From assembly GCA_035626395.1 (NCBI GenBank), contig DASPNR010000032.1, positions 1 to 50,603 on the forward strand: a stretch of 50,603 nucleotides of DNA, in the 5' to 3' direction. The position numbers and the translations under genes were made by a program. Positions 16,223-23,353 of the stretch are shown here, one piece after another; positions within the stretch are counted from its first letter, which is position 1; the number at the start of each line of letters is the position of its first letter. The notes under the pieces are model-generated. The model had not been told where the DNA came from. It worked only from the letters and a program-made list of their open reading frames with translations, and did no database searches. The DNA is from Candidatus Limnocylindrales bacterium. Lineage in GTDB: Bacteria > Desulfobacterota > Binatia > UBA1149 > CAITLU01.

Positions 16223-17853
16223 TGCATGAGTCCTGTTGCGGGAACCGGGCGAAGCGGCGGCACGCTGCGGCGCGCCGGCTGCGCAGGGGCGCCCTCGTCG
16301 TCACCTGCCTCAAGATCCGCCGCGGCCTTCGGTTGGGCGGCGGCCTGCTCGGCGGCCACGTCGGTGTCGACCGTGATGCCGGCCTGCGCGAAAAGCTCGC
16401 GCTCGCGCTGCAGTGCGCCGATGACGTCTTCGATGTCGCGGCCGTCGGCGGTGGCAGCGATAACGTCCGTTGCCGATGTCAGGCCAGCGCGGATCGCTTC
16501 CTTGTAAGCCTTGACTTCCTTGGTCGGGTCCACCCACGACCAGCCGCGCGGCTTCCACACGACGGCTTCGAACTTCGCCGGGTTCAGCGCGTACTGCTCG
16601 ACCGAGATGCTGGTGATGGCCCGCGCGTAGACGGCCTGGCGCAGCCATTCGGCATGCAGCGGATCGCGGAATGCCCGGATCCACCACTGCTGCAGCGTGC
16701 GCCAGAGGTCGCGGTCATCGAGCAGCGCAAGGCGCGAGCTGCTGTAGTTCGACTGGCTGTAGTCGCGCGACAGGCTCTCGTAGCTGACGCCCACGCCGGC
16801 CGCGACTTCGCGCAGCATGTAGCGCATGAATGGGTCGAGCGCGGTGTTCGGCCGGTTCGGCGCGTGCCATTCCAGCTTCTCGCCGGGATTCAGCTGCTGA
16901 ATCGTGCCGTCCTCGATGTCGAAGACCGGCGTGCCGTCATCCTCTTCATCGGTTGCGAGCGGAGCATCGCCCTCGGGGGTCTCGATGGTCCCGAAGACCC
17001 GAGCGGATGCGCGAGCGGCCTGGACCTCCGAGCCGCTGTACTGGTCCATGTCGTTGAGCTTGCGGACCGCGGTGTGCAGCCAGGGCTCGCCGCGGGCCTG
17101 CGGCCATCGATCGATGATGCGCAGGTGCAGGATGTATTCCGCCTCGACGCGCTCGTAGAGGTCAGCGGTCGTGCCGGGCGAGCGCAGATCGCCGGGGTGC
17201 TTCTTGCGGATCCAGTAGGCGATGGCGCGGCCGTACTCGTCCTGCTCAATCCCCATGCGGGTCTCGGTCGTCTTGCCGTCTGCGCTGGGTAGCGCGATGT
17301 CGAGCGGAACCCGCTCCGACTCGATCACCTCCAGCGCCAGAGGCACAGCGCTGGCGCCGAAGGCGCGCCGGTGCTTGCGAATGAAGACCTCGCCCGCCTC
17401 GAACACCTGGCCTAGGGCCATGCGCTCAAGGTCATGGAAGTGCACGGCGCCGCCGGTGTGGCAGGTGTCGGCCTTGCACCAAGCACCGAACACCGCTTCG
17501 ATGTCGGCGTTGATGCGGCTGTTTGCACCGGCGCGGTTCGTTCCGACCTGGGCCTGCATGCCGACGCCGGAGCCGATGACGTTGTTCTTGACGATGACCT
17601 TTGCGCGCTTCGCGTACGAGCTGTCGCGCACCATCTGCCGCGAGCCGGCGCGCAGGCGCGACAGACTCATCGACAGTTCGGCGTCGGCACTGGAGTCGCC
17701 CCCGTTGCCGAAGCTGCCGGACATCCGGCTGCCGCGGGCGGCGGCGTACATGCGGGCACCGACCCGGCGTGCAGGGTCCGGTCGACGCACTTCCGCCGGC
17801 GCGCGGAACGCGTCGACGATGCGGCCCAGCAGCGAGAGGCGCGGCCCAGCCAT
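16219..17853 (-). CDS. Portal protein, lambda gpB family
   Basis: 544 residues from the ATG at 17853, which overlaps the upstream stop (TGATG); a GTG at 17862 is the alternative. The order of motifs is that of lambda-family portals: RKHRRAFG and LALEVIESERVP in the middle, then YWIRKKHPG, then VGVSYESLSRDYSQSNYSS and LRQAVYARAI near the C-terminus. The dodecameric portal forms the DNA channel and the tail-attachment vertex. The C-terminus is Ala/Pro-rich and disordered. Confidence 0.93.
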   Translation of the reverse strand: MAGPRLSLLGRIVDAFRAPAEVRRPDPARRVGARMYAAARGSRMSGSFGNGGDSSADAELSMSLSRLRAGSRQMVRDSSYAKRAKVIVKNNVIGSGVGMQAQVGTNRAGANSRINADIEAVFGAWCKADTCHTGGAVHFHDLERMALGQVFEAGEVFIRKHRRAFGASAVPLALEVIESERVPLDIALPSADGKTTETRMGIEQDEYGRAIAYWIRKKHPGDLRSPGTTADLYERVEAEYILHLRIIDRWPQARGEPWLHTAVRKLNDMDQYSGSEVQAARASARVFGTIETPEGDAPLATDEEDDGTPVFDIEDGTIQQLNPGEKLEWHAPNRPNTALDPFMRYMLREVAAGVGVSYESLSRDYSQSNYSSSRLALLDDRDLWRTLQQWWIRAFRDPLHAEWLRQAVYARAITSISVEQYALNPAKFEAVVWKPRGWSWVDPTKEVKAYKEAIRAGLTSATDVIAATADGRDIEDVIGALQRERELFAQAGITVDTDVAAEQAAAQPKAAADLEAGDDEGAPAQPARRSVPPLRPVPATGLMQ

Positions 17854-18413
17854 CACCGGCACCTCACCATGATCTGGCGCCGGTTCTTCAGCCCCATGGC
17901 CATGCCGGCCGCGTTCTCTTCGCGGGCAACGTCGCGCGACAGCTTCTGCTCCAGCGTGATCAGGTCCGGGATGGAGTAGTGCTCCAGCGACCGGCCGTTG
18001 ATCTCGTACTTCAGGACGTTCTTGCTCGCGACGCCCTGGATGACTGCTCGCACGTTGGCCAGCGCGATCGCCGCATCGGTGCGCGTGTCCAGGCCCTGCG
18101 CGCTGGTGGCCGGGTCAGGCGCGACCGTGATCTCGCCGCTCTCCAGCGTGATCCGCTCGCCGGTCTTCTCGACCCAGCTGGACCAGCCGTAGATGCCGGC
18201 CGTCCACAGTGCCGTCGTGCCAGGCGCCACCATGACCTGATAACCGCTGGTCTGGTAGGTCGTGGCGGTTAGCGTGATCGGCGCCTGCACCGGCGACGTG
18301 AAGCGCGGCACGAGCCGGTATTTCAGCGTCCAGCCCTGATCGGCCGGATAGGCTGAGACCGTGGTCTCGAAGCTGAGGGAGTCGCCTGCAATGAGGCGCG
18401 GCACGCTGCGCAT
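17853..18413 (-). CDS. Head-tail connector, gpW-like, with N-terminal beta domain
   Basis: 186 residues. The C-terminal ~70 residues (ALANVRAVIQGVAS, then YEINGRSLEHYSIPDLITLE, then KNRRQIMVRCR) resemble the short gpW-type head-completion proteins encoded beside portals. The N-terminal ~115 residues are a separate beta-rich domain (DSLSFETTVSAYPADQGWTL, then WTAGIYGWSSWVEKTGERI) of Ig-like appearance. Lambda gpW is only 68 residues, so this is an extended version. Its last codons overlap the portal start. Confidence 0.7.
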   Translation of the reverse strand: MRSVPRLIAGDSLSFETTVSAYPADQGWTLKYRLVPRFTSPVQAPITLTATTYQTSGYQVMVAPGTTALWTAGIYGWSSWVEKTGERITLESGEITVAPDPATSAQGLDTRTDAAIALANVRAVIQGVASKNVLKYEINGRSLEHYSIPDLITLEQKLSRDVAREENAAGMAMGLKNRRQIMVRCR

Positions 18414-18438
18414 GGCGGCGCACTGTCAGCGCCGCGGC

Positions 18439-18469
18439 GTTCCAAAACTAGAGCCCCGAGTTTTGGAAC
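18439..18469. repeat. Inverted-repeat hairpin element, copy A
   Basis: Perfect 11-bp arms GTTCCAAAACT (18439-18449) and AGTTTTGGAAC (18459-18469) around a 9-nt loop. An alternative stem CCGAGTT/AACTCGG (18456-18462 with 18467-18473) uses the right arm, so the two structures are mutually exclusive. It lies in the gap after the 18480-18923 gene. A near-identical copy is at 22667-22694. Confidence 0.75.
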
Positions 18470-18479
18470 TCGGAGCGCT

Positions 18480-18923
18480 TCAAACCCCGCTGGTCGGGAT
18501 GATCTTTCGGCCTATGCGCCACCGCGATCGGGTCAGGTCGCCGACCAGTTCGAACGTCGGTGAGAAGGCTGGCGAGCCGAACGCCTCGCTGCTGGCAATG
18601 CCTCCTGCGCCGCTGACGCTGCTCGTGAGGTTCGAGCTGACCGCGGCGGTGCCGAATGCCTCTTCGGAGGCGATGCCGCCCGCACCCGTCACGCTGGCCA
18701 GGGTGCTCGACGAGACGGTGGCCGTCCCGAATGCTTCACCGCTCGCGATGCCGCCGGCATCCGTCACCGTGGCCGTGCCACCGGCAGCTGCATCTGCCCA
18801 CCAATGACGCACGCGGCCGCCATGGCGAGACAGCAGCTCCCACAGCGCGGCCGCCACCAACGGGGCCGACGAGGACGCCCGCTCCCATTCGATGATCGCG
18901 CCGCGTGCGCGGTAGATGTGCAT
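18480..18923 (-). CDS. Repeat protein with three 25-residue units
   Basis: 147 residues. After a 55-residue N-terminal domain (ending RHWWADAAAGG) come three tandem 25-residue units (about residues 56-130, DNA 18534-18758) sharing AGGIASxEAFGxxxxS. The unit is familiar from phage surface proteins, where copy number varies. The C-terminus (RWRIGRKIIPTSGV) is basic. It is the last gene of the adhesin-like block and is bounded by hairpin copy A. Confidence 0.72.
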   Translation of the reverse strand: MHIYRARGAIIEWERASSSAPLVAAALWELLSRHGGRVRHWWADAAAGGTATVTDAGGIASGEAFGTATVSSSTLASVTGAGGIASEEAFGTAAVSSNLTSSVSGAGGIASSEAFGSPAFSPTFELVGDLTRSRWRIGRKIIPTSGV

Positions 18924-18935
18924 CGCCGCCGACGA

Positions 18936-19661
18936 TCAGGGCTCAAGCCGCAGCGTGACGCCGTGGGTCTTCGCGCCGGTGGCACTGAAGACCAGCGTCA
19001 CCGTGTCGCCGTTCAGGTCGGCCTGCGGAATGTTCAGCTTGTAGTAGCCGCTGCCGATCTCGCTCACCGCGCCCAGCGTGCCGGCGCCGAACGCACCGCC
19101 ATCGATCGAGCGCGTGGCGGTGACCGTGAGGCCCGTCGCGGGCACCTCGGTCGTGTTGTCGACCATCAGGAACGTGAAGTTGTTCCAGGCCTGGTTCTTC
19201 TTGAGGCCGGTCTGGATGCCGACGTCGTTGGCGGAGTCGACAGTGGGCAGGCCGCCGCTGGCTGCCGCCGCTGCGTTTGGCAGCGCCGTGAGGCCGAGCC
19301 GCACCGTGTCCTGCGGGTCGTAGTCGACCAGCGGCACAAGGGCGCCGAGCACAACCATCCCGGTCACAGTCCCGCCGACGAGCACGCTGTTGGAGCCCGT
19401 GGCGAAAGCGGCGTCGGGCAAGTCCAGGCGGTAGTAGCCGTCGCCGACGTGCAGGAAGCCGCCGTCGCTGTGCGCATCGGTCAACGCGGAAAGCGTGGCC
19501 TCCGTGATACTGACCTTGGCCGCTCCATCCCGGCGATACCAAAGGTCAACCCCCGACGTGTTGAACACCACACCAGTCTCCGGTGTGCCGTCGGTCGAGT
19601 CCACGATGCGCAGATACACACTGCGGTCGGTAGAGCCCTTCTTGATCGCGGGGTGGAGCAT
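18936..19661 (-). CDS. Virion-associated protein with two beta repeats
   Basis: 241 residues. Two related beta domains are visible, marked by GDGYYRLDLPDAAF near residue 74 and GSGYYKLNIPQADL near residue 205, consistent with tandem Ig-like folds. Between them sits the segment VDYDPQDTVRLGLTALPNAA, which recurs in many phage structural proteins. It has an ATG start with AAGGA upstream. A surface or decoration role is inferred from the block in which it lies. Confidence 0.75.
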   Translation of the reverse strand: MLHPAIKKGSTDRSVYLRIVDSTDGTPETGVVFNTSGVDLWYRRDGAAKVSITEATLSALTDAHSDGGFLHVGDGYYRLDLPDAAFATGSNSVLVGGTVTGMVVLGALVPLVDYDPQDTVRLGLTALPNAAAAASGGLPTVDSANDVGIQTGLKKNQAWNNFTFLMVDNTTEVPATGLTVTATRSIDGGAFGAGTLGAVSEIGSGYYKLNIPQADLNGDTVTLVFSATGAKTHGVTLRLEP

Positions 19662-19671
19662 GGTCGGTCCT

Positions 19672-20937
19672 TCAGTTCATGAGCTGCATGAGCTTCGGCA
19701 GCAAGGTGGAGCCACCGCCACCGGCGGCCGTGTTGAAAGCGGTCCCCGTAGACCACGCGGAGTCACCGCCTGCATTCGAGGCGCGCACCCGCGGCCGGTA
19801 CTCGGTGCTGCTGGACAGGCCGCCGATGGCAAGGCTCGTCGCGTTGGCCGCTGCGGGGCTGGTGTTGGCGTTCGTCCAGTTGCCGGCGCCGCTCGGCGTC
19901 TCGACCTGGATCTGGAAACCGGTTTCGTCCGAACTGTTGTCCGTCCAGTTGATGGTCGCGCCGCTGCTAGTGATGCCGGTCGTTGCGCCAATCGTTGGAG
20001 CCGTCGGCGCGTTGGGCAGCGTAGTGAATTGGCTGGTGCTGAGCCGGTTGCTGTCGTTGTTCGCGGCATCGCGGTGCACCATATGCCCGTAGTACGCGGT
20101 CGCCGCCGTCAGACCTGTGGCGTTGAACGTCTTGGCCCCGGTGCTGCTGATGGCCTGGTTGCCGGCGAAGACCGCCGCGCTTCCGGTGTGGTCCTGGCCG
20201 GCCACGATCTGCGCCACGCTCGGCTGGGTTGCGCTGGTCGTGACCACCGCATACATGGTGCCGTTGGCCTCGTCGGTGGTTGCGCCAAGAGCGGCCGTGG
20301 TCTGCCCCGTCACATTGGACGTTGCACTCGTGAGGATTGGCGCCGTGGCATCGAGAAAGGCGCCGTCGGCCGCGACCAGGTTGTCGAGATGTAGTCCAAC
20401 CGTGTCACTACCGGCCGCGGAGCCGCTGAACCGCACGCCCGCAACCCCGGCTGCGGTGATGTCGGCGTTGGTGATGCTGATGACCTCTGCGCCGGCCGCA
20501 TAGACCTTGATGGTGGACCCTATCGCCTGTAGCGCCATGCGGAAGCTGCCACCGACCGATAGCGAATACGCGGCGTTCGTCAAGAGCGTCGGGGTGCCGC
20601 TTACTACCTTGTATAGCTCGAACTCCTGCCCTGTCGCCTCGTATCGCACGAAGTAATATGAGGCGGTCGCGTCTGGTCCGCTGATCCGCACCGCAATGCC
20701 GGCCTCCGTCGAGCCAGCGCCTACATAGTGGACATCAGCTGCTACGTGATAGTCCGCTGACGTAGGCGCGCCTGAGTTCTTGTAGGCAAAAGTCCCAGTG
20801 CTGCTGTGCCTCAGTCTGCCCGCATTGCTGATGCGGCCGGCCGCCGCAAACCCGCCGATCGTTGACCATGCGGCGTTGTAAGCCGACAGCTCCGTTCCGG
20901 AGGTGCCGCCGAACTGCTCGTTGACGAATTCCGCCAT
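19672..20937 (-). CDS. Lectin-like plus fibronectin type III protein
   Basis: 421 residues from the ATG at 20937. Residues about 1-190 resemble a LamG/concanavalin-like sandwich (FAYKNSGAPTSADYHVAADV, then GVRFSGSAAGSDTVGLHLDN). Residues about 320-410 are a fibronectin type III domain (TINWTDNSSDETGFQIQVE, then SLAIGGLSSSTEYRPRVRA). It ends in a Gly linker and a short hydrophobic tail (TLLPKLMQLMN). It is probably exposed on the virion and binds host or surface glycans. A GTG at 20946 would overlap the preceding gene. Confidence 0.82.
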   Translation of the reverse strand: MAEFVNEQFGGTSGTELSAYNAAWSTIGGFAAAGRISNAGRLRHSSTGTFAYKNSGAPTSADYHVAADVHYVGAGSTEAGIAVRISGPDATASYYFVRYEATGQEFELYKVVSGTPTLLTNAAYSLSVGGSFRMALQAIGSTIKVYAAGAEVISITNADITAAGVAGVRFSGSAAGSDTVGLHLDNLVAADGAFLDATAPILTSATSNVTGQTTAALGATTDEANGTMYAVVTTSATQPSVAQIVAGQDHTGSAAVFAGNQAISSTGAKTFNATGLTAATAYYGHMVHRDAANNDSNRLSTSQFTTLPNAPTAPTIGATTGITSSGATINWTDNSSDETGFQIQVETPSGAGNWTNANTSPAAANATSLAIGGLSSSTEYRPRVRASNAGGDSAWSTGTAFNTAAGGGGSTLLPKLMQLMN

Positions 20938-20938
20938 C

Positions 20939-22165
20939 TCAGGCACCTGCAGCGCGAATAGCCGTGTCGTAATCGAGGTAGTCCACTTGCGTGCCGGAGT
21001 ACCAGCTCACCGTAAGATCACCAGCATGCCCCTCGGGACTGCGCGGCGTGAATGCATGAACGCTGCTACCGCTCGTGATGTCAGCCGTCTTGCTCCAGGT
21101 CGCGCCACTGTCGCTGGTCTCCCAAAGCTGAATCTCATTCCATGAGCCAACGCGCTTTGAGAGGTAGGCCTTCGTCGGGTCGTTGCCGTCGAAGCAGGCC
21201 TGGCCATCGCTGTACGTCTGCGTGTCGATGCTGCCGCCAGAGGGTGTGATCTCGGTGTGCACCCACGCTAAACCAGTCCAACGGCTGAACATATGCCTAT
21301 GGTCGGTCCCAGGCGTCACGTACTTGACCCACAGCACCCAAGGATGGCCATCCGGACCGGTCGCAATGTCCCAGGCCCAGCCGTCCTGCGACGTGCCGTC
21401 ATAGACGAGCGTGGCATTCGCTGGCGTCAGCGGAGCGGCACCAATCAGCGTGCCGTCTGACTTGTAGTAGGTTTCCGTGCCGCCCGCGTCTGAAATCATG
21501 TACCCGTGGTACAGGGAGTTCGCGACCTGGGCGGGATTTCCAGTCGAGAAAACGAAGTCGACACGTGACACCCCGTCCGAATACACCTGTGGGTACGGGC
21601 GCTGCGAGCCATTGCTGATCACCACCCTGTCCGTGTCCCAGGTTGAGCCATCCACGGTGGCACGCATGCGCTGCGCCCAGCTGCCAGCGCGATAGAGCAT
21701 GTAGGTCTTGCCGGTGACGCTCAACTGGAACGTCAGGTTGTAGGCCATCCCGCCGCCCGAGTTCAAGACATCGACGGTCGTCTGCGGACTCCATGCACTG
21801 ATGTCGTAGGCGGAGGTGCTGATCCTCATGCGCATCTCGCCTGTGTCGTTGTGCTTGCAGTACAGGCACATGATTCGGCCATCGGGCAGGATGCTGATGG
21901 TTGCGTTGTCGTGCCCGTTGACCTCGAAAGCTGCCGCCAGCGTGAAGCTGGTCAGCGCCTGCGTGGCGTGGACGTACTTGGTGATGCCGACATCGCCGCT
22001 GGAATTCACCCAGCCGAAGTACGTGGCACCGTTCCTGTACACCACACTGGGCCCGGAGCCGATCGTTCCATTCCCGTCTGCGATGACCTGGAAGGGCGCG
22101 AGCGGATTGACCACCGCCGGCTTGCTGAAGCCGTATGCCCTGGCGCGCTGCGGGATTGCTCGCAC
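20939..22165 (-). CDS. Beta-propeller, BNR/sialidase-like surface protein
   Basis: 408 residues with a GTG start at 22165. Repeated blades contain Ser/Asp-box-like turns, such as HDNATISILPDGRIMCLYC, ISTSAYDISAWSPQTTVDV and LWETSDSGATWSKTADITSG. This pattern fits BNR-repeat propellers, found in sialidases, glycan lyases and phage spikes. The catalytic residues of true sialidases are not obvious, so glycan binding is safer than hydrolysis. It is encoded with other adhesin-like genes on the head side of the genome. Confidence 0.72.
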   Translation of the reverse strand: MRAIPQRARAYGFSKPAVVNPLAPFQVIADGNGTIGSGPSVVYRNGATYFGWVNSSGDVGITKYVHATQALTSFTLAAAFEVNGHDNATISILPDGRIMCLYCKHNDTGEMRMRISTSAYDISAWSPQTTVDVLNSGGGMAYNLTFQLSVTGKTYMLYRAGSWAQRMRATVDGSTWDTDRVVISNGSQRPYPQVYSDGVSRVDFVFSTGNPAQVANSLYHGYMISDAGGTETYYKSDGTLIGAAPLTPANATLVYDGTSQDGWAWDIATGPDGHPWVLWVKYVTPGTDHRHMFSRWTGLAWVHTEITPSGGSIDTQTYSDGQACFDGNDPTKAYLSKRVGSWNEIQLWETSDSGATWSKTADITSGSSVHAFTPRSPEGHAGDLTVSWYSGTQVDYLDYDTAIRAAGA

Positions 22166-22179
22166 GAGGAACCCCGGCG

Positions 22180-22581
22180 TTAGAGCTTGAAGATCTTGTT
22201 GGCGCCGTTGCTCCAGGCCACGTCAACCTGCGTGGCGCCTGCGCTCACTGGCAAGCCCGTAGCGGTGTCGATGTAGCAGAGGAAGCGCGAAGTCGCCTCC
22301 ACGCCGGTGTCAACGCAGATGGCGACTGCCTCGATCGTGGGGGCGGCCACCAGGCCGGTGAAGCTGACATCGTCGGCGTCGAGAACGCCGTCGGTGGTCG
22401 TGACGTTCTGCAGCGTGACCGCGGAGCCGATGCGGGCGCCGCTCGGGATGTCAGCAAGGAAGTCGTGCGCGGAACTGTAGGTGTAGACCGCGGTGTCGAT
22501 CAGGTAGGCCTTGGCCGTGCCCGTCGCCAGGATGGCGTCGAGCGCGGCCTTCTTGGTGGCCGGGAGGACTGCATTCGCCAT
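22180..22581 (-). CDS. Small virion-like protein of adhesin block
   Basis: 133 residues. The sequence MANAVLPATKKAALDAILA, then YLIDTAVYTYSSAHDFLADI, and the beta-rich remainder match a common phage type encoded near portal or terminase genes, often next to fibres. The exact function is unknown; it may be a decoration protein. It is the first gene of the block; hairpin copy B lies just upstream. Confidence 0.75.
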   Translation of the reverse strand: MANAVLPATKKAALDAILATGTAKAYLIDTAVYTYSSAHDFLADIPSGARIGSAVTLQNVTTTDGVLDADDVSFTGLVAAPTIEAVAICVDTGVEATSRFLCYIDTATGLPVSAGATQVDVAWSNGANKIFKL

Positions 22582-22666
22582 TTCGAGGGCTCCTTCGGGC
22601 GCGCAGGACCACGAAGGAGCCCAGCCGCGTCATCGCATGACGGCGGCCACTTTCGGCGCGGGATCA

Positions 22667-22694
22667 TTCCAAAACTAGGGCCCCGAAATTTGGA
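22667..22694. repeat. Inverted-repeat hairpin element, copy B
   Basis: Matches copy A at 25 of 28 positions: both begin TTCCAAAACTAG and share GCCCCGA and TTTGGA. Arms are TCCAAA and TTTGGA, with partial extension by flanking GATC sequences. It follows the stop codon of the 22697-23062 gene and precedes the start of the 22180-22581 gene. Confidence 0.72.
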
Positions 22695-22696
22695 GA

Positions 22697-23062
22697 TCAG
22701 GCCCCTGTTTCTGCCGCCACCGCGACATCCGGCTGGGCTGCCGCGGCCTGGTCACGCGCCCGAATCGAGTAGACGTGCGACAGCGAGCACTTCGCCCGGT
22801 CGGCCACTTCAGCCGGCGCGACCCCATCGCCCAGCAGCTTGCGCACCAGCTCGTCGCGCTGCCTGCGCTGCCGAACAGGCCGCTTCCTCGGATAGATCCG
22901 GAACCGGTACTCGCCGGCGTCCGCCATGTCCGACAGGACCTCCTCGAGGATGCCGGGCAGCTCTTGGCGGACGACGGACCAGACCGCGGTCTGCAGCCCT
23001 TCGTGGCTGGACGCGCGCTCGGCCAGGCGACGGATGATCGAATCGCGCTTCAGGGTTGCCAT
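22697..23062 (-). CDS. Mor-like helix-turn-helix protein
   Basis: 121 residues from the ATG at 23062, preceded by GAGGTG. The C-terminal part (RRQRDELVRKLLGDGVAPAE, then VADRAKCSLSHVYSIRARD) looks like the basic helix-turn-helix of Mor/C-type activators. The N-terminal part is helical (IIRRLAERASSHEGLQTAVW), possibly for dimerisation. Placed between terminase and head genes, it could regulate late transcription, but I see no target site. An alternative GTG start is at 23068. Confidence 0.65.
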   Translation of the reverse strand: MATLKRDSIIRRLAERASSHEGLQTAVWSVVRQELPGILEEVLSDMADAGEYRFRIYPRKRPVRQRRQRDELVRKLLGDGVAPAEVADRAKCSLSHVYSIRARDQAAAAQPDVAVAAETGA

Positions 23063-23089
23063 TTGCACCTCGGGTGGTTTCCTCTGACT

Positions 23090-23353
23090 TCAGTACCGAT
23101 CGACCGGCGCCTTCTGCTTGGTGAGCCGCTCGAACTTGTCGATCAAGTCGTTCATCTTGGCCGCGATATCGGGGTGCTTCTGGCGGATCTCCTCCCGAGC
23201 TAGCGTCTCGAAACGAACCCGAATCCGTCGGCGCACCGTGCGCTCGACATCGGTCTGCGGCGATGGAAGGTTCTCATCCCAGGCGTGCAGCGTTGATACC
23301 GCCGCCAGGTTCACAGCCTCCATCGTCGGGTACGTGCTCTGCCAAGTCGTCAT
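23090..23353 (-). CDS. Small hypothetical protein after terminase
   Basis: 87 residues from the ATG at 23353, chosen for the ATGA overlap with the terminase stop; an ATG at 23362 is possible. It is mostly helical and charged (RTVRRRIRVRFETLAREEI, then KMNDLIDKFERLTKQK). By position it might be a head-completion or connector protein, but no motif supports that. Confidence 0.68.
   Translation of the reverse strand: MTTWQSTYPTMEAVNLAAVSTLHAWDENLPSPQTDVERTVRRRIRVRFETLAREEIRQKHPDIAAKMNDLIDKFERLTKQKAPVDRY

Noticed and set aside
22667..22694. Insertion-sequence terminal repeats bounding the adhesin-like block.
   Set aside because: No transposase, no target duplication, and each element is itself a hairpin in an intergenic gap. 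Terminator or recombination scar is a better reading.
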